This document shows, piece by piece, positions 1-13,546 of a DNA stretch of 64,000 nucleotides; within the stretch, counting starts at the first letter, position 1, and each line of letters begins with the position of its first letter. The stretch spans positions 78,521 to 142,520 of the forward strand of contig VXCM01003077.1 of NCBI GenBank assembly GCA_014773175.1, in the 5' to 3' direction. The notes beneath the pieces were generated by a model. It was given only the letters and a program-made list of their open reading frames with translations, had not been told where the DNA came from and made no database searches. The DNA comes from Lucifuga dentata (lineage: Eukaryota > Chordata > Actinopteri > Ophidiiformes > Bythitidae). Made by a program: the position numbers and the translations under genes.

Positions 1-3000
1 CCCCCCCCATAAAAAGAACAAGAATCACCCACATTATCTGCAAAGGTACCTTCTGTAGCCTCAGCTTTACTCTAAACCTCAAACCAGAGATGCTAAGTGT
101 AGAAAAGAAAATCAGTTTGTAAGATCTTGGCAGGTGAGGTTATAGCGCAGCACCTGGTATTCTTTCTTCCTTTCTCTCACCATCTCTCTTCCGTCTCTAT
201 CTTTTAATTCCTCCTCTCCCTTCAAAACATGGCCGCGGAGCTGTCAGACTCAATGATAGCAAGGCTGATGGCAGAGAGCTGGCACGCCAACATGCAACAA
301 ACAACGAGCAGCGTGTAAACTAAAGCAAACAAAGCTCCTCTCTGCTTCTCCAAAGGCAGGATCCCTCCCACCTGCCACCCTGCACCGCTGATGAAACATA
401 CAGTAACAGAGAACAACCATTAAATGGGCGAGCGGTAAAACCTAGTACAATGTGAGGGGGGCTTGTTGTGGCATATCCTGCTCACAGTCACACTCCAGCT
501 TGTTCATTATTATCCCCGGTAGTGTTGTGTTTGTGTTTTCGACTCCCAAGCCCGAGACAATGTGGCACACATGCATTGTGGGGGATTTGTTACCTGAGAA
601 AAGGTGACAGGCTAAAGGGTGTTTGACTGGCAAATCTCTGTCAATGAGGCCATAAACTCAAGTTTTGCTCGAGCTCCAGACAAATCAACATTCCTCCTAG
701 TATTTATATGAAATTTGGGGGATATCAATAATTGACAGTGAGCTCAATTTTTAGGAGTTGGACAAGATGAGGTGTAAGTATCCATTTTTAGAATGTCATG
801 GAACAAAATAGTGTAAAATATAAAGTATTCCTGGTTAAAAAAAAAAAAAAAAAAAGTTTTCTAGTAAATTCTGCAGCAATGTCTTCATTTCCTTCTCTTA
901 AAACAAAAAAAAAAAGAAAAGAAAAAAAAGGTGCCAAGCCACCAAGGCTTAAATGAGGCTAAAGTCCACAGATTTAGACAAATGAAGTTTTAATTGTGGT
1001 AAAATATGCAACAGTATTAATCTACATTTCCTTCTCCCATGGGCTCGTCTCGCTCCCTCTCTGTTCCTCTCCCTCCCTCGCCCCTCCCGTCCCACTTCGT
1101 CTTGGGAGCAAAGCTGGTATAATGGGCTTGGCCAGAATAAGCAATGTTGCTGTGCCCATATTTTTCAGCGTCTGGGTAATTCCAGCTCAGTTTATGTGTC
1201 CTAGAGGCTGCGTCGGTCCCCGGCAGACCCATAGTTCCTTTATGTAACACCCAGGAGAATCTGCCCCCTGCACAGGTACAGGCCTGGGAGAAACAAACAC
1301 CATCAGTAACCTGTCTGCTGTGCGAGAGGCTGCTGTACTCAGCTTCACCCCTCCTCCTCCTCTTCCTCCTCCTCACTTCTTTTGCTCTGCTCTGCTCCAA
1401 TCCATCCGTCCCCTCTTTCTCTTTTTCCCTCTCTCTCTCTCTTTGCACCCCGCAACCTAATCATCGCCGGCCCCCATTCCCATGATTTATCGCTCCATGC
1501 ACTGCTGAAAACCAATAGATCAGGCTTGCGGCGGGGGGCCCGGGAGGCAGAGAGGGACAGGGAATGGGGATGGTGGCGGGGAGGGGGGGCTTGAGGTGGA
1601 GGGAAGGGATGGAGGGGACCTGGAGAAAAACCCACCTATGATGAAGTGCTCTGTGACGCAGAGGAAAACCAACAGCAACATCAGAGCTCACAGTCGGCGT
1701 CCTGCCGTCCCTCTGAGCGCATTCTTCTTTCCTCCTGTATTCCATCTCTGTGCACCCTGCATCTTTCTCTCCGCAGTGGCCTCCTCTGCGTTATACTTAT
1801 TCTCATCCTTTTTCTTTATAAATAGTCTCCTTTGTTAAAGCTCTCGCCCGTTACTTCATCAGGACTCAGCTTTAACATGAGCACAGGAATAATTTCAACA
1901 ATTAACTCGGATCAGTGGACTGTACTTAATGGTCAGTGAAACGGAATGAGGGACAATTTAAGAAGAAGTTGAAGAAAGAGGTTGGCGAAGTTCATTTTAA
2001 TGATTACTTTAATTATCTATTAAATCCACTAATTATCTTTTCGATTTATTGAGCATGTAGTGTCTGAAATGTTCCCACAGTCCAAAGTGACATCTTCAGA
2101 CTGCTCATTTTGTCCAAACATCAGTTTAAAAAAAATAAAAACCCAGAAATTCAATTTATGATGGTACAAAACTAAGAAAGGCAGTAAATCTTCCCATTAG
2201 AGAAGCTAAAACCAGCAAATGTTTGGCTTTTTCTGTCTATTAAATAATTAATTAAAAATCATTTCCTCCCATCTGGACGGCTTTAGCCATTTTCCCATAC
2301 ACCTCAAATCCACATGCCATACCATGAGCATCTGTGATCAGGCCCGTGCTCCAAGTACAACCAGAACAGCTTCATATTCAATGTTAGCGTCGTTGGAAGC
2401 TGACAAAAACCACCGAAAAAATGTCCACATGGCGGTGTAGCAAGGAGTTTGTAACAAAGAGTTTGCGGCAGCATTTTTGTTTTTTAAGTCACTAATTTTG
2501 AATATCGAAGTGAGCACTTCCTACAGATACTTCACAGTAAAGGTCTTTCAGGGTGTTTCTAGTGGAAAGCTTTTAATGTGAAGTACCAGCAGGAAGTGTT
2601 TGGTTTGCAGCAGCATTAGCTTAGCTGAGAAAGTGATTAAAACTCTTAGATTGAGAATAACGTGGCTGCTGGTTTGATGAAAATAAAATAAATGTTGGAA
2701 AACTTTGAAGGACAGTGTTTTACTAGAGCTGAACACAGCAAACGTGCAGCTTTCTCTCTAGTCGTTGCAAGATCGCACATTTTGAGCGACTTGCTTTACA
2801 GTGAGAGCTAAACTCACCTGAGATATGGAGATTGTCATGGTTTGGTCCTGCTCCCATGGCAATGATATGACAGGTTGGTGGGGTTATAGCCCCTGCTGTG
2901 AGGACATAGATGTGATCATGGTGCGGCACATTAAGGCACAGCTAAAGGCCAGCGGAGAAAGGCCATTTCAACAGTTTGACTACTGACCCTGACACAATCT

Positions 3001-5013
3001 GCCCAAGAAAGACCCCTATCAAATGCTAATTATTCCTCAAATGGACACATTCTCCTCACATTCTCCTAATCCTTCCGTCCATTTGTTATCAGCCAACCTC
3101 TCTATCGAAAAGTGGATATGTAGGACAATGGAATAAATTCTCACTTTAGAAAACACACATACACTGAGTCACGCAGGTATATAGCCAAGCACCTGACCTA
3201 CTAGCCACCTGGCTTCTGCATGTTACAATAGACATGTAGTGGTAGTCCTTAGAGGGCACACTTCATTACAAACATAGATTGGATTATGTCTTCCAAAGCA
3301 GACTGAGCGTGTCCAATCACTCAAGTGCGGTTTTGAATGAAGAATATTCACCTTATGTCTAGGCTGGCAGGCCCGGGAAGCATGGACACACACACACACA
3401 CACACTTACACACGCTTAGACACACACACACATGCAGAAACTCACCCTCCTGGGGACTGGTACATGGGGTTGATGGGGAACAGAGGGGCATAAAAAGAAC
3501 AGAGTGGGGAGCGAAAGAAAGAGAAATGTCTTTTAAATGACATCCCCATTGTGAGCCCAAGCAGGACGATGGCACTTTGCAAAACTGCTAACAATGAGCG
3601 CAGGAGAAATCCCTTATCCTACAGGGGCCCGGCAGCATGCTGTCCATTACCATAGTCATTTAAATACAGTAATCTCATTTTCTGCCTCAGCCGAGGGGGC
3701 ATGCTAAATTTCCCAGTGTGAAGGGAGGAGGGGGAGGAGGGGGGGATGCATGGCGTCCAGGGCAGGGTGTGTGTGCATGCACAGGATTAGTGACTTCTTC
3801 CAATCTGTGTATGCACGTACCACAACCCGACTGACACATCAGCAGGTCAATATTACCGATCGATACTGACTTATCACAGATATATTCATAATGGTATACA
3901 CTGACAAAAAATAAATAAATAAATAAATAAAAAATAAAAAATAAAAAAAAAATCCAAAAAGAAACTACTGCATAGAAAGATTTTTTAGATTTTTTTTTTT
4001 TTTAATCCAGGAATTTTACAGCTTTTGGAGTAAAAATAACAAGAAACTGGATTAGAAAATCAATAACAGGTGGAAATGTAATTCTAAACACAAACATGTG
4101 CAGCGTAGTTTACCAGCTTATTTAGCAGTTTACTCTGAGGAAATCTGACAGCTGATTTGCATTTTTCCTCTCTGTTTTCTCTTCGCTTTCTGTTATTAGA
4201 TTATATTTTAAACTGGACTCACAGCTAGATGACCCCCATTGAGTTAAAACTAGTGAAAATGACGAAGAAAAACATCAACTTTTAAGTGTGTGTGGGGAAA
4301 TAAATGCCTTCTGAAAATCAGAAAAAAACCCAAAACCTGGATTTATGTTCAATCTATTATATTTTCTCCCTTAAATACTAATATACAGAAAATTAGAAAC
4401 AGCTTTAACTGTAATTCAATCCAATACAACAACGCTGCTAAGTATACAGACACAAGTAATGAAAGAGTTGAATCAACAAATCTTTAATTCACAATGTCAA
4501 CAAAAATGAAAATGTTTCACAAAGGGGTTTATTACATTAATTGGATTTTATTTGAATTGTACAGTTATGCTAAATAAAGTGGCCAGTGAGTGTGTATATG
4601 AACGTTTTTCTTTATCTAAGTTTAATACATCTGTATTGTGTGTTTTATGAAGTAGTTAAATCATTTATAATAATCACCTGTGAAGTTGAAAACAAATGTT
4701 GAAATGTACAGCTATATTTAATATTGCTGTATGCTATACAAATCAACTTTTTAACAATAATTTTCTAGAATAAATTGCCATTTTCCTTGATTGCAGTGCA
4801 ACAGTCTTCTTTATTTTGTCACATTCAGGACACTGATGCTCATTTCTTGAAAATCCTTGAAATGAAGATTTGTATGGGAAGCTGGTTGAAATAATCACAT
4901 TGCGCAAAGAGATTTTTTTTTTCACTTGTTTTAAGAAGATTAGACTTTAAGGACTTTATAACCACAAAACGACTTTTTTTTTTTTTTTTTTTTNTTTTTT
5001 TTTTTTTTTTTTT
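1..5013. other. Intergenic, no gene recognised
   Basis: No splice-linked coding exons and no protein family recognised on either strand. The segment holds a C run at the extreme left edge, polypyrimidine-rich stretches (about 1040-1090 and 1350-1445), a short CA tract near 3388-3432, an ATAA-rich stretch near 3905-3950, and a T run split by one N at about 4974-5013. Open frames here are short, low-complexity and without homology that I can see. Confidence 0.6.
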
Positions 5014-5402
5014 GCAGTGATTATATGTGTCTGTGTGTGTGTTTCTAAGTTTGTAGTTGTGTTGGTGCAGGTGGTGGCTGAGTCTATGAATATGTGTTTC
5101 AGAAAGGGAGGTGGAGGATGTGTGTGTGTGGTGTTGGGGGTAGTATCTTTGGGGATATTATATCTGATCTAACAACAAAAGAAGAGTGAGGGAGAAAAAG
5201 TTGTTTCCACACAAGCTGTTTTCATTCTTCTCTGCTTCCGGTCCAGTGGAAGAGTTGATGAAGTTTAAATGAAGCAGAATTAGGAGATCAAGCAGACGGG
5301 CCCGGTGTTGATGGTATCTGCGAGTCCCCTCCCGGCCCCCGGCCCGCACCCGGGGAATTGAACAGGGGACAGCTGACCTGGATGAAATTGAGAGAAAGAC
5401 AA

Positions 5403-5525
5403 CCGAGGAGAATAGAAAGAAAAAGAGAGTGGAGGGAAAGAAAAAGGAGGGGGGGATAGGGGGNCCGAGGAGAATAGAAAGAAAAAGAGAGTGGAGGGAA
5501 AGAAAAAGGAGGGGGGGATAGGGGG
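5403..5525. repeat. Purine-rich tract duplicated around a single N
   Basis: A 61-nt purine-rich unit (5403-5463) is repeated exactly at 5465-5525 with one N at 5464 between the copies. The sequence is almost all A/G on the + strand. The exact duplication around one N is most simply an unmerged contig overlap, so the true genome probably has one copy. Confidence 0.85.
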
Positions 5526-5599
5526 ACGCTGAAAGAAATAAGGGGATGAAGTATCCCCTAAATGTGATAATCTCCAATCACCTCTAACATCAATTCTGT

Positions 5600-7710
5600 C
5601 AAGGCCTCGGTTAATGAGCTCATAGCTGATCAAGCGTTATACACCCCCTTCCCTCTTTCTCCCCCTCGCAGTGGCTCTCATCATTATTGTTGTTCTTTTG
5701 ATTTAATCCCTCTTACTTCAGCTGATTTGAGCAAGAAGGGAAAGAGGAGATGGAGGAAGGGAAAAGCCTATTACCCAAGCTCCTCTGCTCTCAACTATCT
5801 AAATGCTAACGATGTGAGGGAGCCGGAGAGAGAGAGAGGCAGGGAAATAGGAATAGAGGGAGGAAAATGATGGTGGGAGAAAGACACCGGGGGAAATAGA
5901 AAGAGAGTGCTGGTCGGAGAGGAGAGGATGCAGGTAGATGCGGCAGAGGGGGGCTAATCTGCTGTTGCTTGGGGTCTCTGGGAGCAGTTTGGCTATTTTG
6001 AAAGCATGTTAGCAGAGGAGAAGCTCAGCATCCTGCGTGCTGACCTTTGTCCCCGGGGTCAAAGCACCTGATCTCCTTTCTTTACTTTCACTCGAGCAGT
6101 TTTGACATGCTGCAGTTGCCCACAGCAGCGTCATTTTTTTTTTTTTTTAANTTTTTTTTTTTTTTTAACTACTTCCACTTGCCTACTGATTAAAACATAG
6201 GGAGGGAGCGTGAATGTCTACTACACCAAATTAGACGCCATAGACTGATTCGCTTTGGCTGGTGTAGTTGGTCGGAAAAGACTGGGGTAAAAGCTGCAGG
6301 TCACCTTGAACTGAGAGTAATGTCTTTTTCGATCTTGGTTCTCGGCAGTGCATCAAGGGACCGGAGGCACTTTAAGTTGTTCTGTTATGATTTCTCTGCT
6401 CACTCCCGTCTCACCCAGCAATTGTTTTCTTGGTTGGACTTCTTGATACAGTACCCAGAGGCCCTAAAAAAACATCTGAGTAAATATTTGGCAATTGCTT
6501 GAGTTGAAACAATGATTATGTGCCAGGTTTGGCACAAGGAGAGGATATAGTAGCTGTGCCACAACTTAAAGCTACTCAGCTTTAATTGAAGTACAAGTTC
6601 TCAATAGACAGCACACATGATTCATTGTTCCACTGTTTCATTTTCTGAACTTTGCAATTACACCTGTGGTAGGAAGCAGGCACCTGTGTGTCATAAATTA
6701 ATTGCCTGGCAAGTTCACAGGGGTAGCAGGGCTAATTTACACAGTAATATGAGAGAGAAACAAGGCGCGATCTGCCACTCTTTCAACTGTAACACTCATT
6801 TTGATTTAGATATGTTTTCACTGCCTGGAACTCGGCATTTCAATTCATCTTGAATACACAAGAACAATGGGAGGAATTTGCTCGAAACACACAAACACAC
6901 GCACAGACGCACGCACTCTCAGCTTGAGAGGCAGCCGCTCACTTCTGTGCATAACAACTCTACACCCCTCAGATTCTGCTCTTTCAAGAATCCCATTTGA
7001 TTTCATATTGGCCAATGAAACAGTGGAGGGTGAGAGGCAAGTGAACAATCAATCTTTGTAATGTGATGTGTGGATTGAGCACGGCGAGTAAATGTTTGCA
7101 CAGGCAGCCATCCAAGCCTCAGCAGTCAAACGAATTTCTGGAGAAAAAGGAATCTATCCAGGGCAGGCCTCTCTCTTTATCTCTCTCCTGCCCGACAGCA
7201 GCAGGGTATCAAGCACATTATATTCCAGTGCTCTGTGCATTTTTCATATAGGCTTTGCTTTTTATGTTTTATGTACGCGCCGCTCAGGGGAGAACAGCTG
7301 TGTGGGCGCCGCATCCATGGTAAGTTTAGAAGGAGAGAGAGAACTCATTTCAGCGGGAGAAGTGGAGCAGAATGCCAAACCCGTGCACAGCTACCTGGGA
7401 ACAAACAGGATCGGTGCAGACCAAGGCCCGCCTGAGCTATTCCATTACCATAATACACGGAAACAACACCTCGCACGCTGTTCCTGCAGTAATTTAAAAA
7501 ACAGATTGACAGGATTTACAAGTTCTGCAGCTTATCTGGGCTGCGACCTTTCTGACCTCCATCTTCGCCGTGAACTTTTGTGCGTAAAATCACATACGTC
7601 GGAGGGCTTATCCACGTGTTGCAGCAGAGTTTTCAGGATAATCTGGTATTACATCTAATCATGGAAATTGATTTCGCTCATGTTGCATTTGAATCTGCAG
7701 ATCTGCATGG
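5600..7710. promoter_or_regulatory. Low-repeat block, possible conserved non-coding DNA
   Basis: This stretch is less AT-rich than its flanks, carries little recognisable repeat apart from one N-split T run at about 6137-6166, and contains homeodomain-type cores (for example TTAATTG near 6698 and TAATTT near 6733). The longest open frame in the window (7092-7658, 188 codons) lies here, but it has no recognised domain, no splice-linked partner and several overlapping rival frames. The regulatory reading is inference only and needs alignment to other fish. Confidence 0.25.
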
Positions 7711-7713
7711 GAT

Positions 7714-7764
<51 letters not shown>

Positions 7765-7770
7765 ACACAC
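7714..7770. repeat. (CA)n microsatellite
   Basis: Uninterrupted CA dinucleotide run of about 28 units, followed by a short imperfect continuation. Confidence 0.95.
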
Positions 7771-9003
7771 TTGCACACAAAGAGAAATATATACAGTGTG
7801 ATTTTAAAATTGACCCTAGTTGCTCCTTCATGCAAAATTAATCAACCTTTTTGATCCTCTGGCTGCTTCACTGACTGTCAGACTTTTGTAATTTTACACA
7901 CTGGTTATAAAAATCTCATTGGATGAATTATTTCTAGAAGAGATTAGACTAAATTTGCTTATGCGCTGTTTCTGCTGAAATGTATTATTGATATTTTTAT
8001 GCTGCAAACAAATAACTGTAAAAGATATATATACAATTTAGCTATTAGATTTCAGGTTAAAAAAATAATTAATGGTGATAATATAAGTATTTCTTAAATT
8101 CTGTTCAAATAAATTAATAACTTTTTGAGACTTAGAAGACATTCAGACTTTTAAGATTATTCCATTTTCTTTAAACTGAAGAACTGCTGAGTAAAGCGGA
8201 ATATGAGCTAAGAATATTAACTCTTTCAGTAATCAAAATATAATATAAATGACATCTTATTTTTCCCCCAAAATTAAATTATTTTCATATGAATTAATGA
8301 ACCTCAATGTTGCTTACTCGCGGAATTTTAATACAAAGTTACAGCTGCATAAAGTGGGATTTTTTTTTCAGGAAATACGATTTATTTTACTTTATTTTAT
8401 TGTAATTTTTGATATTCTAAAGAAACCAAAACTAACTCTGTTATGATTGTTTTCTGCCTCTAAGTCAATTTAGAGACAAAAGCCAGTTTATTTTCATTTT
8501 TAACAAACTGAATGCTCATATTGCAGTTTGCCAATTAAAATGTGGTGTGGACATGACAAAAATCAATTAATTTTGATTGACAGGCCTTTCTATGGAGTCA
8601 AAAAAACGGATTATGCTCAGTTTAGGATAGTATTTTTACCATAAATTTCAACTTGGTCAAATTTATAGGAAGGGTGCTCAGACTGAGCTTCTCCACAGAA
8701 AACACAAGTTGATGTGCTGCTGTTTAGAGGGTCATACTGCCACCTTGTGGTAGATACTGAGGCAGGAACAACTGGCTTTTTACTGAAGCTGTTCCATCCT
8801 GCTGTGTAAGCTGGTCCTTCACTGCTGTAATTATCATGTTTTGCTGTTAAAATAGTTTATTGAGAGATAATAAGAATTATATATTAGTGATCTGTACATT
8901 TAAAAGGTGCCTAAATGGGATATTATACTGCTGTATGAATCAGTCTAAATGACTAAGATGGGTTTGTAGTTTTGTGAACAGGTTTTTTTTTTTTTTTTTT
9001 TTT

Positions 9004-9571
9004 AAGTCCATAAGGTAGGGGCCAAGTCATTGTTTGGTCATTGAGCAAGCAAGTCTCAAGTCTTGGTATTCAAGGCAAGTCAAGTCCCTAGTCAAAACAA
9101 AGTTACAAGTCATACACGAGTATTGAGTCCTAAACTAGTCTGTTCTTGATACCAAATGCTGAGCAATAATTACTATAGTCAATTTACACACATCATGTGT
9201 GCTTTTTAAAAAATTGTTATTTCCTTCCAGATAAACATCTCAATGAAAGCTATGACTATATTTTTAACATGAAAGGAAATGTAGGCTATTTTTGCTGATG
9301 AACTGTTGGTTTGAAACTGTTAATGTGTAGCTTGACTGACTGTCTGATTGGTTGAACATAGATGTGAGAAATGAAAAGCTGATTGGCTGTTGTTGTTTTT
9401 TTTTTTTTTAAATAATTTTTAATCTTTGGTTTGAGGAAGTCATCAAGTCTTTCTGAGTCAAGGAGCTCATAAAGGCCCAAGTTATTGGGCTCAAAGTCAA
9501 GTCTAAAGGTCAGCAAAGTTAGGATTTGAGTCTAAGTCAAGTCTAAATTATGCAATTCCACACCACTGGCA
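9004..9571 (-). mobile_element. Degenerate fish DNA-transposon-like repeat with AAGTC-rich body
   Basis: The body is built of recurring CAAGTC/GAGTC-type words, and the right edge reads CCACACCACTGG on the + strand. That gives an outer end CCAGTGGTGTGG on the minus strand, a terminus I associate with a common non-autonomous fish repeat. The left edge merges with a T run at about 8983-9003, so it is uncertain. There is no transposase open frame. Confidence 0.4.
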
Positions 9572-10681
9572 TACAATATATCCAGTAATCACAGAGAATC
9601 AATATTAGCCACACAGCCTATTATAAGATTAAATCACAGAAAATATTATACATATATTTCCACTTTGTACATTTTTTTTTTGCCTTGAGAAAAACTAACA
9701 GGCTTTAAAACACCAAGCAGATTGTAGATTAACAGATTAAGCTGTTAGTGTACAAAATAAGAACATCTACTCATAACTTAAAGTTTGTGTTCATGAAGAT
9801 GTAAAATTAGCCCATGCAACTATTTTCAGGTTGGACTCATTTTTTGGATGAGAAAGAAAGAAAGGGAGGAGACATTCATGTCTCTGGATCAGAGAAACAT
9901 TTGGTGATGCTTCTAATTTTTTGGATCAGATGTGCATCATCGTGTACGTGTTTCATACAGGTTATGAGCTGACATACTGTCGTTATGTTCAGTAAATTGC
10001 TTTGCTCATTTCCTTCATTTTCATTACTGACAGCAGGCCAAGTTGCAGGTGTGATGCTTCTTCAAGATCTTTTCGGAGTATTACGCATTGAGAAGATCAT
10101 CTTCAGTACTTCAATATACTCTTTCTTTCTCTACAGAGACTATACTACATTTCAGGCAAACCCCTCAATGCAATCCTATCCAAAGCCCAAGACAGACGTC
10201 ATGACCAACATTCTGATCTTTACTTCACAGCAGCTTTAACTGAGGCCCCCTTTACACCTTGTATTAAAATGTGATTCCTATATCCAGATATGTTACCCTG
10301 ATACTGACAGCTGATGTCAGGTGTTACATTGACACTTGTCATTCAAATGCATTATCTTTACTATTAGGCAATTTGTGGGCTGTTTCTGCTTTGATCCATG
10401 GATAGATTAGGCTCAAGCATGCAAAATGGCCGGTATGGTCCTTTAACATTCATTTTCCCTTAGTCAAATTTATTCACATATTTAAACAATGAGACATGTA
10501 AGTATGAGAAATATTAGAATGATATATTTATTATCATTTTTTTAACCAGATGGCATTACTGAGCTTATGCCAATGAGACCTAAGCAGATAATTGATTAAA
10601 GGAGTGCAGAAAATATCATAAACTAATTAGTTCAAAATGTAGAAACAATCTAATCTGAATCTAGGTAAATTTTCTGCTCAC

Positions 10682-10719
<38 letters not shown>

Positions 10720-10948
10720 CAATTAGTATCAGTCTGCTGCCTGTAAAAGGTTTCCAGACCAGCCAATCACAATACAACCTACATGGATTAGTGTTTATTT
10801 GTCCATGAATGTGACAGATGCCAAATGTCTCATGTGAAGCCTGAGGATTGGCTCAGGTGAATCCTGCCATCTGTCTGTCGAAATTCCTCTGCTGGGATCG
10901 TGACAGACTTTAACAGTGTGTGTCATTGCCCTGTTTTTTTTTTTTTTN

Positions 10949-10992
<44 letters not shown>

Positions 10993-11330
10993 AAAATAAA
11001 TGAATCGGTGCATCTCTCTGCTCATGCTAACATTCATTTGTTAAAAAAAACTGAAATTGTTGGCCCAGTAGGAACATTCAGTCACAGCTGAAAACAAGAT
11101 GACATATTTGTTACCAACTGGCTCAGACAGAGAATTCATCATTCATGCAGGAATGATGAATTCACATGTTGACTGTTGTCTTGTCATACAATCAATTCAG
11201 ACTGTTCTAAACCTTTTTGTCAACAATCCAAAAACTGATATTATATACAGACCTCAAACTGTGTATAATAATATGTATTAATCAACATGATTTGATTAAT
11301 ACCTAATTACACAATTATCCATCATACATG
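9572..11330. other. AT-rich intergenic DNA with simple repeats
   Basis: No gene seen. It contains a CAT/ATC trinucleotide run at about 10684-10720, a terminal fragment of the TTAA-ended repeat family at 10411-10446, and a long T run split by an N at about 10935-10990. Confidence 0.5.
10411..10446. mobile_element. Right-end fragment of TTAA-ended repeat family
   Basis: The string GGCTCAAGCATGCAAAATGG followed by CCGGTATGGTCCTTTAA matches the right terminus of the repeat family seen in full at 19677-20179 and 43290-43865. No matching body precedes it, so it is a solo end or a heavily deleted copy. Confidence 0.6.
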
Positions 11331-11339
11331 GCTATTCCA

Positions 11340-11557
11340 GAGATAACATCCACCAAAGTGGCTATGTTTTTATCCATGTCTGTTGTTTTGTTTGTTTGTT
11401 TGTTTGTTTGTTTGTTTGTTTGTTTGTTTGTTTTAGCAAGATTACTCAAAAAAAAGTTACAAACGGATTTTGACAAAACATGGTGAAAGGGTGGGGCATG
11501 GCTCAGGGAAGAACTTGGAACATTTTTGCTGTGGATCTGGATGCAGGGATAGATCCA

Positions 11558-11560
<3 letters not shown>
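11340..11560 (-). repeat. Dispersed repeat family with (CAAA)n tail, minus orientation
   Basis: A (TTTG)n run at about 11384-11434 is followed by a block whose minus strand reads as copies of the sequence at 53195-53330: shared words include CCATGCCCCACCC, a CACCA-to-TTTTG segment and the AACAAACAAAC tail. Further copies are at 24480-24600 and 33095-33200. I think it is the 3' part of a fish retroposon, but the family is not identified. Confidence 0.45.
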
Positions 11561-11561
<1 letters not shown>

Positions 11562-11604
<43 letters not shown>

Positions 11605-11622
11605 NAAAAAAAAAAAAAAAAA
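11562..11622. repeat. Homopolymer T run joined to A run across an N
   Basis: More than 40 T are followed by one N and then about 18 A. The abrupt T-to-A switch at a single N looks like an assembly join between two homopolymer-terminated contigs. Confidence 0.8.
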
Positions 11623-13512
11623 ATCAGGCATATTGATCCCATGACAGATAATAGGCATAAATACAAATCATGCAAACTTCACATTACTGCTATTATTGTT
11701 GACATTTCCATTGTGCTTTGATTTTTATATGCAGCCATTGACTTTCATTCATCTCTGTGTGGTAGGTTAATCCATCACTGCAATCTGCATCATTTTTGTC
11801 AGTTGTTGCATAGGGATGTAGTTGTAAATTCAAACTGATCTGAAAAGTCTGCAGGGCATCATCTCAGTACTGCAGCTTTAACAAAAATAAAGGCAAATCT
11901 GATGTCTACGATGATGAATTAAGCATCTCGAACAATTTTCAAGAGCATATGTCACAATTTTAATATCATAACAAACCTCAGATTTGTCTGACAAAGTTGC
12001 ATGATTGGTAATTATTTAATTATAAATAATATCACTGAATTTGTAACTGCATTGAGATACAAGTGACAACAACCACTGTGAACTACATGTTCTTTGTGAT
12101 GGATTACAGTTTCATATTGCTCAGTAATTTTTATATTGTAGAGAAATTGATGAAAACCAATGGCTACCTGTGAAAAAGGAAAATTAAGTTTGAAAATATG
12201 AAATTCTACAGTATGGATTAGAAAAAGACCAGCCTCTAATGGAATCAAAATAAAACTACCTTGTACTGTATATAAAACACATCAGTATTCTCGCTGTTTT
12301 TTCTTTCTTTTTTTTTTTTTTTNTTTTTTTTTTTTTTGCCCCACTGGATCTTTTCAGATGAATCACTTTACTTACTAATTTATTCTTCTATTGACTTAAT
12401 TTATGTCCAAACTGTGCACAGGAAATACACTAAAACCACCTAAATGGTCACCAAACACCTCCACCAATTAATGTCAAGTGAACTTGATATACTGTACAAT
12501 TAACATCAAAAAGTTTTACATAAGCCCTTCTAAAACAAACAAAACAAAACAAAACAAACAAAAAAAGGCATCAAACGTAGAGACTCATGTTATTTATGAC
12601 AGTTGTGCTTGTTGTCTATTTTTGGATGGAGACTAGAGGGTTCACATACTCAGCTGATACGCTTTGAGCAAAGCTGTGCAGCTCAGATTTCTCTTTGGGA
12701 GCTGTTCAGCCTTTCAGCTGCTCAGGCAGGAAAGTCTGAATGCAGGGAACCATATCTTTAAATTTAAAATGACAATCTGCAAGGCAAGAAACCTAGATAA
12801 CTTTATCTTTACAAGCTGGATCCATGTTCCTCTGTACACAGACCTCAAACACCGATGTTTGCCTCAAACTCTTTCAGAGATAATACACCTTAAGCTCTGT
12901 GTGGGCTGCTCAAACCAGTTGTTTTTTTTAACTGATTCTTTTGCTCGATCCTTATCAGCAGGTTTTTCACGTCCATTATGATCCAAAGAAAGGATAGAAA
13001 AATGGAAGAGATAGAGCATGGAGAGAGATAGTTAGGGATAACTAGGAGGGAAAAGTACCCAATAGGATTAGCAAAGAGGGTGGATAATAGCGTGCAAGTG
13101 TGACCACGGACACAGTAGCCTATCAAGCAAGAGTGAAAAATGAGAGAAGGATTGGAAATAAGCGAGTCATATGCTGTGACTTATCCTCCCACTCCACCAG
13201 AGACCACTGGCTCTTCGGTATTAGCAGCAGGAAGGCCAAACTCCAGGTAGCTGCTGGGAGAGGGAAGAGCATTTTTTCACGCTTGAGAAGACATTCCCTG
13301 TACCTAACTGGCCACACTGGCAACCAGTCCTGTATACTGGTCCCAGCTTGGTGCTTTGTCAATGTGCTGTGACTAATCCAGGAGGGGTCCCGGTTTTCTC
13401 TCACCCTAATTAAAAAAGGATTAGATGGGATGAAGTTCCAGGCCACTTCAGCATGTATAGCTACCGTAGTCCCTTTGCTTTCCTGGGATAATCACACTTA
13501 CTGGAATTACCT

Positions 13513-13546
<34 letters not shown>

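Noticed and set aside
1017..1838. Overlapping frames on both strands near 1-1.8 kb
   Set aside because: Arg/Glu or Pro/Ser-rich translations of polypyrimidine tracts; no domain or splice structure.
5158..5633. Two overlapping minus-strand frames rich in Pro, Ser and Phe
   Set aside because: Low-complexity translation of a purine-rich tract doubled by an assembly artefact.
7092..7658. 188-codon open frame, one of the two longest in the window
   Set aside because: No recognisable domain, no signal of coding composition, overlapped by other open frames, and no splice partners. Most likely chance in a repeat-poor region.
13030..13050. TAGGGATAAC resembling part of a homing endonuclease site
   Set aside because: Only ten bases match and nothing in context supports it.
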